From Manduca sexta (lineage: Eukaryota > Arthropoda > Insecta > Lepidoptera > Sphingidae), in assembly GCF_014839805.1 (NCBI RefSeq), contig NC_051129.1, positions 1,860,001 to 1,924,000 on the forward strand: a DNA stretch of 64,000 bases, in the 5' to 3' direction. The notes below the pieces were generated by a model. It was given only the letters and a program-made list of their open reading frames with translations, did not search any database and was not told the origin of the DNA. A program made the translations under genes and the position numbers. This document shows, in pieces, positions 38,901-49,306 of the stretch; position 1 is the stretch's first letter, and each line of letters begins with the position of its first letter.

Positions 38901-41900
38901 TTTCTGAAAGATTTGGTGATAATGCATTATTAAACATACGTAAAGCCTCTCAATAGTACATTAGGCCTGTGGCCAACAGTAGATGGTCTACTAAATTAGA
39001 ATTTAGAAAGAGTAATAAGAATTTGATAAAATTATGATAGTACATTGTACAGAATTACAGATCTTTTAATCTTAAACTTAAACATAAAATTCATAGTTAT
39101 GTAGATAACTTTTTAATTCTACGTAATTGTTTTAACTAGTCGTAAGTGCAACTACGTTAGTCTACATCATTTATAACGAATTATTATCTTTAAAGCCACA
39201 CCTGGATACAGCCAGTCTCCTTGCGGCAGTTTGGCTCGCACGTACACCTTGCCGTACGTGAACGCGAAGGTCTTGGAGGTGATGCGGCCGCTCGCCACTG
39301 GCGGCAAGATGTCCGCACCATCCACCGTCATCTCACACCGACTTTCCGTTGATGTGCAACTGGAACAGACCATGGATCGTTTGTTATGATCTTCAAAAAA
39401 ATTCCGGTGTCTTAGTCTTAGTTTTTAGTTTCCCGAGATGACCATTGATAGGCAAATTTTAATCTACGCCCTGGTCTGTATTACCCGAAGAGATTTATTT
39501 GTTTCTATGTTAATTATTATTATAATGTTTACCTACTACTATATATTTAAATTAACTTTTAAAGAGGGATGGGGACGAGGTGCGTAGGGACAACTGCCTG
39601 GAACCTTGTACTTACATAAAAGGATTTACGACCCGGGAATTTGTTATTGTTATTTAATTCCTCCAGAAGATCGATTTGGTGACGGCCACCACTGCTATAA
39701 TATACGAGAGACCGATTGGGTAGGTAGCATCGCAATATCTAGTACTGCGGCGAAGTAACATATAAACACAAAACAATATTCAAACATCCGAACACGTAAG
39801 CAAATTTAAACCTTCATTCTTCTCCATAACTATACTTATAAGCAGTATAGAATTCAGTTATAGCAACATAAGTGATCAATGTCCTCCAGCGGTTGAGATC
39901 GTCTGGCCTGTAGTTAGGTGCTGGTATGATACGAAGGGGTGCTCCTGTAAAACAATATGCCTTGTCATTTAGTTTGAGAAATAATATCTCAAACGAGTGT
40001 TATAGGTCCTAACTATCGCCTGTAAACTTTTTTTATTTAAGAAATAAGAGTTTATACATTTTTTTTTCATATTTTGCCCCCAAACTTCGTGTCACCACTT
40101 CCCCAAGGAGCATATAAACTGAAAACTCACGGGATGAGTATTAGGTATGTATTGCTCAATCTGCCACACGCTCTCGTTCAGACTGTCGAAGTTGTCCTCA
40201 AACAGCGTCTGCCCGGAGCACGCAGAGCCGTCGCGCAGCTTTGTGCGAGAAGGTTGGCAGTTACCTGGAAACGTCAACTTCGCTTCTGCGGCCTGCTTTG
40301 GCCCGGTCGCATTGGCTTTGTCTTCCGGTTCTGAAAAGAAGAATTGGGTTCTACTGGTATTTGGTCCTATAAGTGGAATAGAAAAGTAATTAACCCGGCC
40401 GGCATAGCTGTGGCAACCGTCCAGAGATACCACGACAGACTAAGTCGTAGAAATATATAAGATAAATTAAAATATTGTTCTATTAGGCTAGTTGCAGCAT
40501 ATTTGTACAGTGAATTGTGAGGTTTTAGGTTTGACCACTTGATCGTGCCAGTAAATAAATTCAACAAAATTCGCGGGAGATGCCGGTCGCTTAGAAACAT
40601 ACAGAATAAATACATTTTATGTGCCTTTACTTGTGTAAATATTAGTAATATAAAACTCTTCTTTGAATAATAGTTGTAAAAGACATAGTGCTCTATAACG
40701 ATAATCATTCTTAACTCTAATTATTCGGATTTTCATAGATCTTCCTACCGTCATTCGTCTTGTCGTCCTCATTCTGACCAAATCGGAAATCTAATTCGTT
40801 GAAACCGGAGTTTACGATGCCGGAGTTGTTTATGTTCCCTGTGTTCTCTGAAAAAAAAATATAATAATATAATTTATTATATTTGTTTTTATTTGTAAAA
40901 CGTCATTGGGTATAAAAAATATATAATAATATAATTTACTTATGGCCTACTCCAGTAAATCCTTTTTTTTAGTAATATACACTTTCCTTGAGAAATCTTA
41001 TATATTAGATGAATTAAAATACCTTATGAATGCGAATTAGGAAAGGAAAGATGTTTTTTCAGTTTTCGCATAGAAAGTGCATTACATCTGCCGCCCAGTC
41101 TCCAGTAGCGGGTCACTGGTCTTGCGACCCTTGGCAAAGCAATGTTGTGCCTTCCCAAAAATTTAAAACATCAGACGATTGCCGGGTCGAGTCTCTGGAC
41201 CTCTGGATCACACACTCGTCACTTTCAATAACAATAAGAAGAGGCATCTACTCCTCAAAATGGTATAAACACCCTACCTATCTCCGTACCATATAATTAA
41301 ATAGCTATTGCTTTAGGCTCCGCCGGCGTGAAATAGTTTTTCTGAAATAAAACTCCCGCTATATATTTTACTGAGTAAATATGTGATCCATATACTATTA
41401 CAGCCTCTATTCTAACTCTAAATATACCTTCATACTAATAAAAACCCATGACGGCCTTTTTTGGCGCATATAGAACGGCCCAGGATATCTTGTTGCACTA
41501 AGTAGCTGCGTGGAACCGTTCCTGCTCGATGTCGCTTTGCGGCACCTCTCTAAACGAGGAGGCTAAGATGCCTACGAACTTTAAAAGACGCCTTTAGCGT
41601 CTATGAGAGCGGGAGTCAGACTACCCGCAGTGTCGTCCACCTCAGAGTCGCTCAATTGGAGTAGGTGAGTGAGCAGCCCCCACAGATCGCTCTGTGACTC
41701 CCTCTATTCCCCATTTAATCGCTTTTTACGACAGGCAAGGGGTACCGTGGCGGAATTATCTAGATGCCCCAAACCATAGCGCATGGCGGATAATCCTCTG
41801 CCGCCGGCCTCCTCATTATAGAATCGTGACGCATCCCGTTTTGGCGGCAAGATGCATCGACAATTAATTATTTTTAAGCCGGTATAGGCTAAGATGTTTG

Positions 41901-43880
41901 TATTTGTACAACGTCATTGGGTATAGGTAGTACATAAATAAGAACAACATTAGTACCTAATAAACTTATACCTACCTATCTGAAGTTGTAAAACGAGATT
42001 TGCTATGTGACATGCTTTATTGTTGAATATAGATTGCAAACTTATTGAAGTGAATACAGTGTGATATCTCTTGTTTATCAGTTAAGTAATTATAATTCTT
42101 GGGATTATGGTTTAATGCTACTTGAGGAGTTGGTGGTGAGATTGATGATCTCTGGCTATAAAATCTTCTTATGTACCTACATATAATATACTATGGAAAC
42201 AGTTATTTATTCAGGTAATTCAAAATCTGTGCCAATGATGTGCTATGCTTAAAGATATGTGATATTTTAAAGGATGGATCTATATGTAATTATCATCACG
42301 TTTCTTGCACATTAATATGATTGACATCAGCCCTACTTAACCATTTTATATTCACCACAAAGTCCTTTTATAAAAGGGTTGAGGTGCTGCGGATTATAAT
42401 GTAAACTCATTGACCTACTTAAGTGTTGAAATAAATACTTCTTAATCATTTTAATTAATAGTTTTCCTAATTCATTCAAATTGTTTACCTCTAGTGGGCG
42501 CGTTTTTTTTTTGTAGTCAGTGGGCGCGTGGGGAATATTTTGCCGCCCATAGTAATAGTAATTTTACTCAGAAATAATAATATAATCAAATTATTTTCTA
42601 TATTATGCATATAAAGAATATACAAATGAATAGAAAATCAATATTTATATTGTTTAATTATTGGAACAAGAATCAATATTTTTAATTTTTTCAACTTTCT
42701 ATATATAATATTAATAAAATGTATCGAAATGATCAGTTTTCCTTAATGTATAAGAATATGCTTCATTTTAACAGTATTGACAAAAGTATGTGCAATGATC
42801 ATCATTCAGCATCCTTGTTTCACGTTTCCTTTTTGACCTTTTTCTTTAAAATTTGATGCTTCTAGCCAAACAATAATATAGGTATTGGCTTCCTTTTTTT
42901 TATTCATTTTATGTTTTATAATGTGCTAGAAATAAATAAAAAATAAACAATGTTGAATTTACATCTAACGATTTTAAAAAAGCTTTACATCGCCATAATA
43001 TCGTAATAACCTCTTTATACAATGAAAGCAAACTTAAATAGGGACCAAGTTATGCAATATTAATTACTCATTTCAAATACATGACCCCATACTCAAATAC
43101 AAAGAAGGCTTTATTTCAACTAAATAAACAAATAATATAACAGAATGTACCTATACCTACTTAGTGGGCACACTTAGCAATTTACTTGCTTATCCTGAGG
43201 CCTTCTGAGCCTTGATCGACTTTAACTGATTGGCTCGAGTCGACGACGAATACAGGGAAAGCTGCTAAAAAAACAGCCGATAGCCGAGGCGCGTGCCTCA
43301 ATAGGACAATATATCAGGGCTGATATTATATACTAGTAAAAGCCCAGACTCAAAGTGCTTATTAAATATTGCCGTATTTTACCGACGGCGGAAATATGCT
43401 CATAACGCGCACATCCTAGGGTTCAATTTAATAAAAGATTGTCAGAAGAACCCCTAGCAAAAACTCGCCCGTACGCAGATTCAGAATAGCTGATTTACAT
43501 TTTCACTGTAATCTTTATAAGCGATTATAGGACCCGCACCATATTCGACAGGATGACGTGGTATTTATGTATAAAGCTGAAAACCTTTTCTTATTTCACA
43601 GTAACATTGCCCTTCACTAAATTATAAAATTAATTGAATTAGGTAAGAGCAAATTAATGTCTGTTGGATAATTTTAAAAGTTGCAGCGATCGCATCAATA
43701 TTTCATCATAGGAAAATATACTTAGTCTTTAAATCAATTACGAATATTCTGCTTAGATTACTTACTGCTCAAAATGTTAAGAGAGTCCGTCAAAGACGTG
43801 GAACGGGACCGATAGCCCTCTACACAAACGGCAACACACAAACAAATCGTGATAACACGTCCGAACCCCCGCGCCGCCAT
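35914..43880 (-). CDS. Beta-1,3-glucan recognition-like protein B, CBM39 replaced; frame breaks
   Basis: Exons: 43880-43766, 40847-40749, 40330-40131, 39944 to about 39836, 39359-39202, 38903-38780, 38355-38195, 37771-37623 and 36113-35914. The signal peptide (MAARGFGRVITICLCVAVCV) resembles A and C, but exon 2 codes NTGNINNSGIVNSGFN and acidic sequence instead of CBM39. GH16-like exons follow (LFEDNFDSLNESVWQIEQY, GRITSKTFAFTYGKVYVRAK, SGIIKIATARGN without the catalytic acids, MLNFWQDTNSW, VDYVKVVAL-type end). Breaks relative to A: a base missing in exon 4 near 39882, in exon 6 at 38877-38881 (five T for six) and in exon 9 at 36083-36086; exon 7 has a net 37-base insertion bounded by repeated acactcc that brings a stop. 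Exon 4 also loses about 14 codons; its 3' border is a guess fitted to phase. An upstream in-frame Met at 43883 exists; the paralogue-aligned Met was chosen. Either a decaying gene or a live gene with assembly errors. Confidence 0.75.
36542..37350. mobile_element. Large palindromic element with ~245-bp arms
   Basis: Arms 36575-36822 and 37102-37347 are near-perfect inverted repeats: ttgaaattaaactaattttc against gaaaattagtttaatttcaa, then tctcccgacgtttcgaagac, gatctacgcagaatgagctc and more. The ~280-base centre contains caataggcctcgcgaatcat-like sequence. Preceded by the family tail in inverted form, cttatgtttacgcgaatgtt. It lies in the last intron of gene B. Confidence 0.85.
41291..41400 (+). 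repeat. Short 'cttcgcccgcg'-type repeat relative
   Basis: Contains tagctattgctttaggctcc, gccggcgtgaaat and aaactcccgctatatatttt, a diverged match to 24,767-24,860. Confidence 0.5.
41450..41830. repeat. GC-rich retroelement-like island, relative of 34280-34915
   Basis: Ends with aatcgctttttacgacaggc, aaggggtaccgtggcgg, matching the end of the other island. In the first intron of gene B. Confidence 0.55.
41900..43750. other. First intron of gene B, mostly no feature seen
   Basis: Very AT-rich. A diverged SINE family 1 tail may be present at about 43,190-43,340 (caatatatcagggctgatat). No coding feature recognised. Confidence 0.4.
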
Positions 43881-43929
43881 CATGACACTGTGGGACGCGG
43901 GAAGCAGCGGCTGCTCTAGAAGCTTGAAG

Positions 43930-43939
43930 CTTTATATTC
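43930..43939 (-). promoter_or_regulatory. TATA box of glucan recognition-like gene B
   Basis: On the minus strand gaatataaagcttcaag lies about 55-60 bases before the start codon. Gene C has nearly the same block (tatataaagctccaac) at the same distance, so the promoter core is conserved between B and C and is a credible TATA box. Confidence 0.55.
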
Positions 43940-44089
43940 TACGTAGGAGAACACCAAGAGAAAGGACTCTTTAGAATTTATCACCCATCTTATTTAAACA
44001 CACTAAAAATGGTTAAAGAACACCTGCTCAGTGGTTAGAAATTTTATTATATGATATTTTATATACTATCCTTTGTTAGTTTTTTTTTT

Positions 44090-44480
44090 CTACCTTTACT
44101 TTGTTTTTTGTTTTTTTTTTTCCGATTTTTGATAAATATTTATATATATGTATGTATGTTTGTATATTTTTTACCTATATAATTCCATTATTTGAATATG
44201 TATGTACGAGTATGTATGTAATATTATATTATACTATTCTAAGTGTATGGTCTGTAAATATTGTGCTATATTCTTTACATATATTTGTAGTATTAGCTAT
44301 TATGTACGCCCTAGACTACCCCTTTTCATCATTCTCTCTTATTCCATCCAATGGTTGTCTGTAAGAGATTGCCTCGAGCGATAAGACCGCCAATTGTACT
44401 TCCTTTCACTTTTCTTGTTTTAATATAAGCACAGTGTTTTTTTTTTGTATATGGTGTACAATAAAGCTATATAATAAATA
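44090..44480 (+). repeat. Truncated retroelement 3' end
   Basis: T-rich stretch followed by gtaagagattgcctcgagcg, ataagaccgccaattgta and tggtgtacaataaagc with an AT tail. The ending is shared with 26,135-26,220. The short open frames are AT-rich by-products. Confidence 0.55.
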
Positions 44481-44912
44481 AACGTAGATATTGGAACTAC
44501 GTTTTTAGAACGCAATTTATTTATTGCTTTTTTTTATAGATGTCATAATGTCATTGGTTTTTTTGTCTTATCTTTTTTCCTCTTAGATTTTATACATGCC
44601 GTTATATATTAATAAATTCTGTTATATCTTACAAAAAATGTTTTCTTAAAATCTCCAACATATCTATTTTTTTATTAAAAACTTTATTGTACACCGTAAA
44701 TATAAGAAACAAGACAAATATGTATACAGACGGTGGAAATAATTGAAACATCGGTGGTACAAATGGCGGTATCTATTATTATGTTAATGCGAAATAACGA
44801 ACTACGCTAAGTCCTCAGATCCTAACTCTAAATGATAAAAGACCAAAATGTTTTCATTTTGAGCGTTTGCTAATATCCTATCGGTAAATCTTAAGTTTTG
44901 CACTAGAGACTC

Positions 44913-46907
44913 CAGTGGCGAAGGGTGAAATTTTTCAAAAGGTAACCCGGTGTAAAAAAAATTGGCGTCAGTTAAGATATCGGGGGCAATTTATCGGAAA
45001 ACAAAAACTAAGACAACGAATTAGTCATAAATCGAAATCGACAAACATTGACATACCTACTAAATTACCTATTATGTGTAAATAATTGAAACATCCATAA
45101 AATCGAACAATAAACGTAGATAATTCTCCTTTCATTAATCACAAATATAAGTACCTACCTACGTATTAATTTGTATAATAACAGCAAACAAAAGTAAGTA
45201 TTCAAATTATAACCACACTACGTAAGTACCTATGATTATCTGTTTCTTTCAAAATAAACTGTAATTAAATGTAATTCCTCCTTATAGCAATAGGTATCAC
45301 GATCGCCAAACAGACCAACAGTTTAAATGCACCTTCATGATAACCTTATATAATTATCAATTTAAATAATCAAGAAAGGTTATTCGTTAATTTTTGCTTG
45401 TATCGTGGTGATATTTTAAATTCAGTAAAATATAATATTTATTTTCTTCTAACAAACATTTTGTGTCTGAAATCAAAAACTTTCAGGTCTACTTCAAATA
45501 TTTTATCATCTAAATACTAATATGTGAAATCACATACTAATAATATACTTACGTAATGGTAGACATTAACTGATCACAAAGTAGTTAGTTATTTCCATTA
45601 TAATACACTTTTATTTGTAGTTTCTAAATAAACAAAGCGCTGGTAACTAAATATCACAGAACTATCAAAAAATAAAATGAATATTATGACAATTTACAAA
45701 CACCGCAACTTGGTAGCATAATAAATTATGACGTTTGAAGGACGTAAAAAGCGACAACTATACAAAGTCGGTTAACGTGAAGCCGAACTAGCTCGGGTTA
45801 CCTTTGCCCATACCTTCCGCGCGATTTCGACATACACTGGCATAGAAAGTCATAGAAAGTGCTGCCATCTATATTAAAAAAACATACTACGACATTAAGC
45901 CGCTTGGCAGCGGGTTACCTTGCGCCTGTGGCGTCACAATATCACTTTGGTAACGGATTTTTTGGGGAACTAAACAGGGATGTTATGGAGCTCCGTAACC
46001 GTAACCGAAACTATCGGATATCCGAAATAAAAATATATCCGTAACCGTAACCGTATCCGTTACAAAAGTTTCGGATAAGTTACGGATAATATGTTACGAC
46101 AAGTTTTTGTTTCACCGCTCGCGCGCCACGTGAATCTTGCATAGTTTGTTTATTATTTTTAGCCAAAACATAACCTCATTCATAAATAGTCATTTTTTAT
46201 TTATATGTAGGTACTCAATTTAATAAAGTGAAGGAAAAGTGTTGTGTTACGTAATTAAATTGATTTGTAAGGACAAAATGCGTCCAAAGCAGAGATTAAT
46301 TTGGAGATTTTTTTGATCAAAATAATGTAAATTTTGCAAAATGTAAACAGAGTGATCAAATTTTTTCACAAAGAGGAGGTGGCACTACTTCACCGAAACT
46401 TCATCTCAAAGCAAAACACAGTAGTTTTCCGAACACCCATATCCCCCAATTAGTTCATCGTTAGTTAGTAATCGACGCTCTACTGTATTACATACTATTT
46501 TTATCTATTATCCGTAACCGAAACTATCCGAAACTAGCGGATAATCCGAAATAATTACATATCCGTAACCGTATCCGAAACCGATATAAATTATTCCTAT
46601 ATCCATATCCGTATCCAGATCCGAAATTTCATATCCATAACATCCCTGGAACTAAACACAAGGTGCGCCATCTAACGTTATTTAAAATAAGTAATCGATA
46701 TCGATTAAATTTAATAAACAACGGGCTAATGGCCGATAGATGTCATTATTAGGTTATCATTAATTAATAATTTAAGCTATTATAATTATTGTTCATTGTC
46801 TGATATGTTTTAAATTTTAATTTACCTATTAAATATATTGTTTAGTATCACCGAAAACCTAAAAGGGAAGCCGGTGGGAATCGGCTTGTATGGACGCTTC
46901 GCCACTG
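44913..46907. mobile_element. hAT element, CAGTGGCGAAG family (1,995 bp) with 8-bp target duplication
   Basis: Ends cagtggcgaagggtgaaatt and tggacgcttcgccactg. A perfect 8-bp duplication agagactc flanks it (44905-44912 and 46908-46915). No transposase frame survives. It contains a second, younger hAT element at 45,975-46,648; without that the element is about 1.3 kb. Small relatives at 14,178 and 56,860 share both ends. Confidence 0.93.
45975..46648. mobile_element. Nested non-autonomous hAT element (674 bp) with 8-bp target duplication
   Basis: Ends CAGGGATGTTATGGA and tccataacatccctg. Flanked by a perfect duplication gaactaaa (45967-45974 and 46649-46656). The interior is built from repeats of tatccgtaaccg and ccgaaactatcgg on both strands around a ~380-base unique centre. 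No coding capacity. Confidence 0.93.
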
Positions 46908-46947
46908 AGAGACTCGCTAAACAAGTTACCTACCCCATGTATTTTTA

Positions 46948-47207
46948 CCCCCTTATTCATAGACGTTTTTTATGTAACGACCGAGTAAAGCTGTGATAAC
47001 AAGTCTGTTTCTCAGTGCTGACGGCATGGCAGTCTTCTCAGTGCGCAGACATAGGGCCGTTGTGATTGGCTAATATTGAGATACAACAATAATAGCCAAT
47101 CACAACGGCCCTATGTCTGTTTCTCAATGCCGTTGGGCACTGAGAAACAAGCTTGTTATCACAGCTTTACTTCGTCCTTAGATAAAAAACGTTTATGAAT
47201 AAGGGGG
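46948..47207. mobile_element. Harbinger-like palindromic MITE (260 bp) with TTA duplication
   Basis: Ends CCCCCTTATTCATAGACG and cgtttatgaataaggggg, flanked on both sides by TTA (46945-46947, 47208-47210). Arms include gctgtgataacaagtctgtt / cttgttatcacagc, and the centre has a further inverted pair cacaacggccctatgtctg. TTA/TAA duplications and GC-rich ends suggest the PIF/Harbinger group. Second copy at 287-551. Confidence 0.85.
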
Positions 47208-47598
47208 TTAGTGTATAAAACAACATTTTTGGTTACACACAATTTAATTTTATTGGACATTTAACAATTCAATCACTAAACGCAATTGCATGTTATTATA
47301 AATCTTTTTCTTTTAAATAAGGTCAGGTGGGGCAAGTGCGCCAATGGGGTAAGTGCACCTGCCCTAAAAAAATCGAAAACTATTGATGTTATACAATTAC
47401 CGCAATCTTATGTCTATGCTACTAACTGAAATACAGTTCCACTAAAAAGCATGAATGGCTCTGTTCATTTTAATACGATTTATTCGCCATTTTATTTTAA
47501 GTGTCATTTAGACCTGTAAACAGAGATGACCCCATGAAAGATAACATCAAATATTTCAAGATATTTTACATATTTCTGTAAACCAGTAAGGTGAATAC

Positions 47599-49255
47599 TA
47601 GTCCGGTCAATTTAAACATTCGAAGCTACATAAATTCCCATCAAGCTGAAAATCAGTAAGGTTGTTAAAAATATGATTAAAATTAACATTTGAAAGTTCC
47701 CCATCTTTCCCCTGTATGGAAAAAAATATATTCAAGGTCAAAGGTAAAAAAAATGAGTTTTTCGCGATTTTCAGCGAAACGGCAAGTTTTATCATAAAAA
47801 TATCTCAGACAAAATTGTAGATCATAAAATAATCTACATAAAATGTATCAATACTTTTTTCCTATGAGCCACCGTTTTTGAGATATAACGATTCAAAAAT
47901 TTGTGCAAGTTGCAATCGTCATAATATGCACACGTTCCACGCCACCTATGAGGTCGTGTACTTAGCGTGTTTTTATCGTGGTTTCCCCCGTAGGACTACT
48001 CCACCGGTCAGTTGTGATCCTGTTTAATTTGAAACTATTGCAAAATTACGGAAATTTGTAAATATTCGAAAAGATAAAAAGCGATTTAAATTAAAAAAGT
48101 GGTGGATTTTATTCGGCTGAATTGTAACCGTCAAACTCTTCTCGTTCTTCTTCTTCTTCATTCTGAGTGCAAGTAAATTGCGTCAATGGCGATGTATCCT
48201 CGTAGGAATCACACGAATCCTCCTCTGTTAGTGATTCAACATTGGAGCACGACCGGCCTTGACAGTTTGTACATGCCAGAGAACAAAACAGTCCGACTTT
48301 TTTGCAACCACATTTAGCACTGCATCCCTTTTTGCAGTTGCAAAAAATTGTGTTCAGCAGTATTTCCGGTGCAGATGGGAGTAAAGTTTGAACTGGTTCC
48401 AATGTATTGTCGACCAACTTCCAACCCCAGTCTGTAGGGTCTAGCTTATAACCAAGCCACACTTGAACTTGGTTACATACCCGAAGAAGATGTTGATGAG
48501 CAGCAACTGAGGTTGGAGGAAGAGAAGCTAATTGAACTTGTTTTTTATTCTTAGTGCTTTTAACGAATTATACATATCGATGCTTATCTAAGCAGGTAGT
48601 TTTTTTAGGACCTCCGTACATAGAAAGAAGAAAGCGGATGCCGTTGGTGATAACTTCTTCTTGAGTTGAATTACTGTTTTTTCATTTATTATAGCAGATA
48701 TAAGACCCTAGCCACGCACACAATAGAACAAGAGACAGATGTTGTCTCGAAGTTACACTGGCGTATGAAGTAGGAGACTGGGTTTAATTTGACCTGATAT
48801 TCTTATAGTTTTAACTTGTGCATTTTAAGTATATATTACAATCACTGATAGAAAAATATTTCAACATATATAACAACTCTAGATAAGAGATGTATATACG
48901 TGGCGCACTCATGCATATTATAACGATAACAACTTGAACAACTTTTTAAATACGTTATATCTCAAAAACGATAGCTCGTAGGAAAAAAAAGTATTGATAC
49001 ATTTTTTGTAGATTATTTTATGATCTACAATTTTGTCTGAGATATTTTTATGATAAAACTTGTTGTTTCGCCGAAAATCGCGAAAAACTCATTTTTTTAC
49101 CTTTGACCTTGAATATATTTTTTTCCATACAGGGGAAAGATGGGGAACTTTCAAATTTTATTTTTAATCATATTTTTAACAACCTTACTGATTTTCAGCT
49201 TGATGGGAATTTATGTAGCTTCGCTCTCATTTTTAGGTCTAGATTGACCGGACTA
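47599..49255. mobile_element. Inserted element X with ~300-bp inverted arms and a CXC-domain frame
   Basis: Ends TAGTCCGGTCAAT and attgaccggacta; arms about 300 bases long pair throughout (gaaagttccccatctttccc with gggaaagatggggaactttc; aaacggtgg and gttatatctcaaaaacg at the inner edge). The target TAC is duplicated (47596-47598 and 49256-49258), and the empty site is visible in the copy at about 19,995-20,005 as gaatacatag. Confidence 0.88.
48109..48560 (-). CDS. Element X protein fragment with tesmin/TSO1-like CXC cysteine cluster
   Basis: The open frame 48462-48109 (117 codons) continues upstream in frame to about 48,560 without a Met, adding LPPTSVAAHQHLLRV. Landmarks are DPTDWGWKL, then NTIFCNCKKGCSAKCGCKKV, GLFCSLACTNCQGRSCSN: nine or more cysteines spaced as in CXC DNA-binding domains. 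The C-terminus is an acidic tail rich in Glu and Asp. Related fragments occur near insect transposon proteins, to my memory. The N-terminal part and any catalytic domain are absent, so this is probably a remnant, not a working transposase. It is the only coding region inside element X. Confidence 0.6.
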
Positions 49256-49306
49256 TACATAGTTTAACCTTTTATTTTAACTTCCTGCCTGAATTTTATG
49301 TATATA

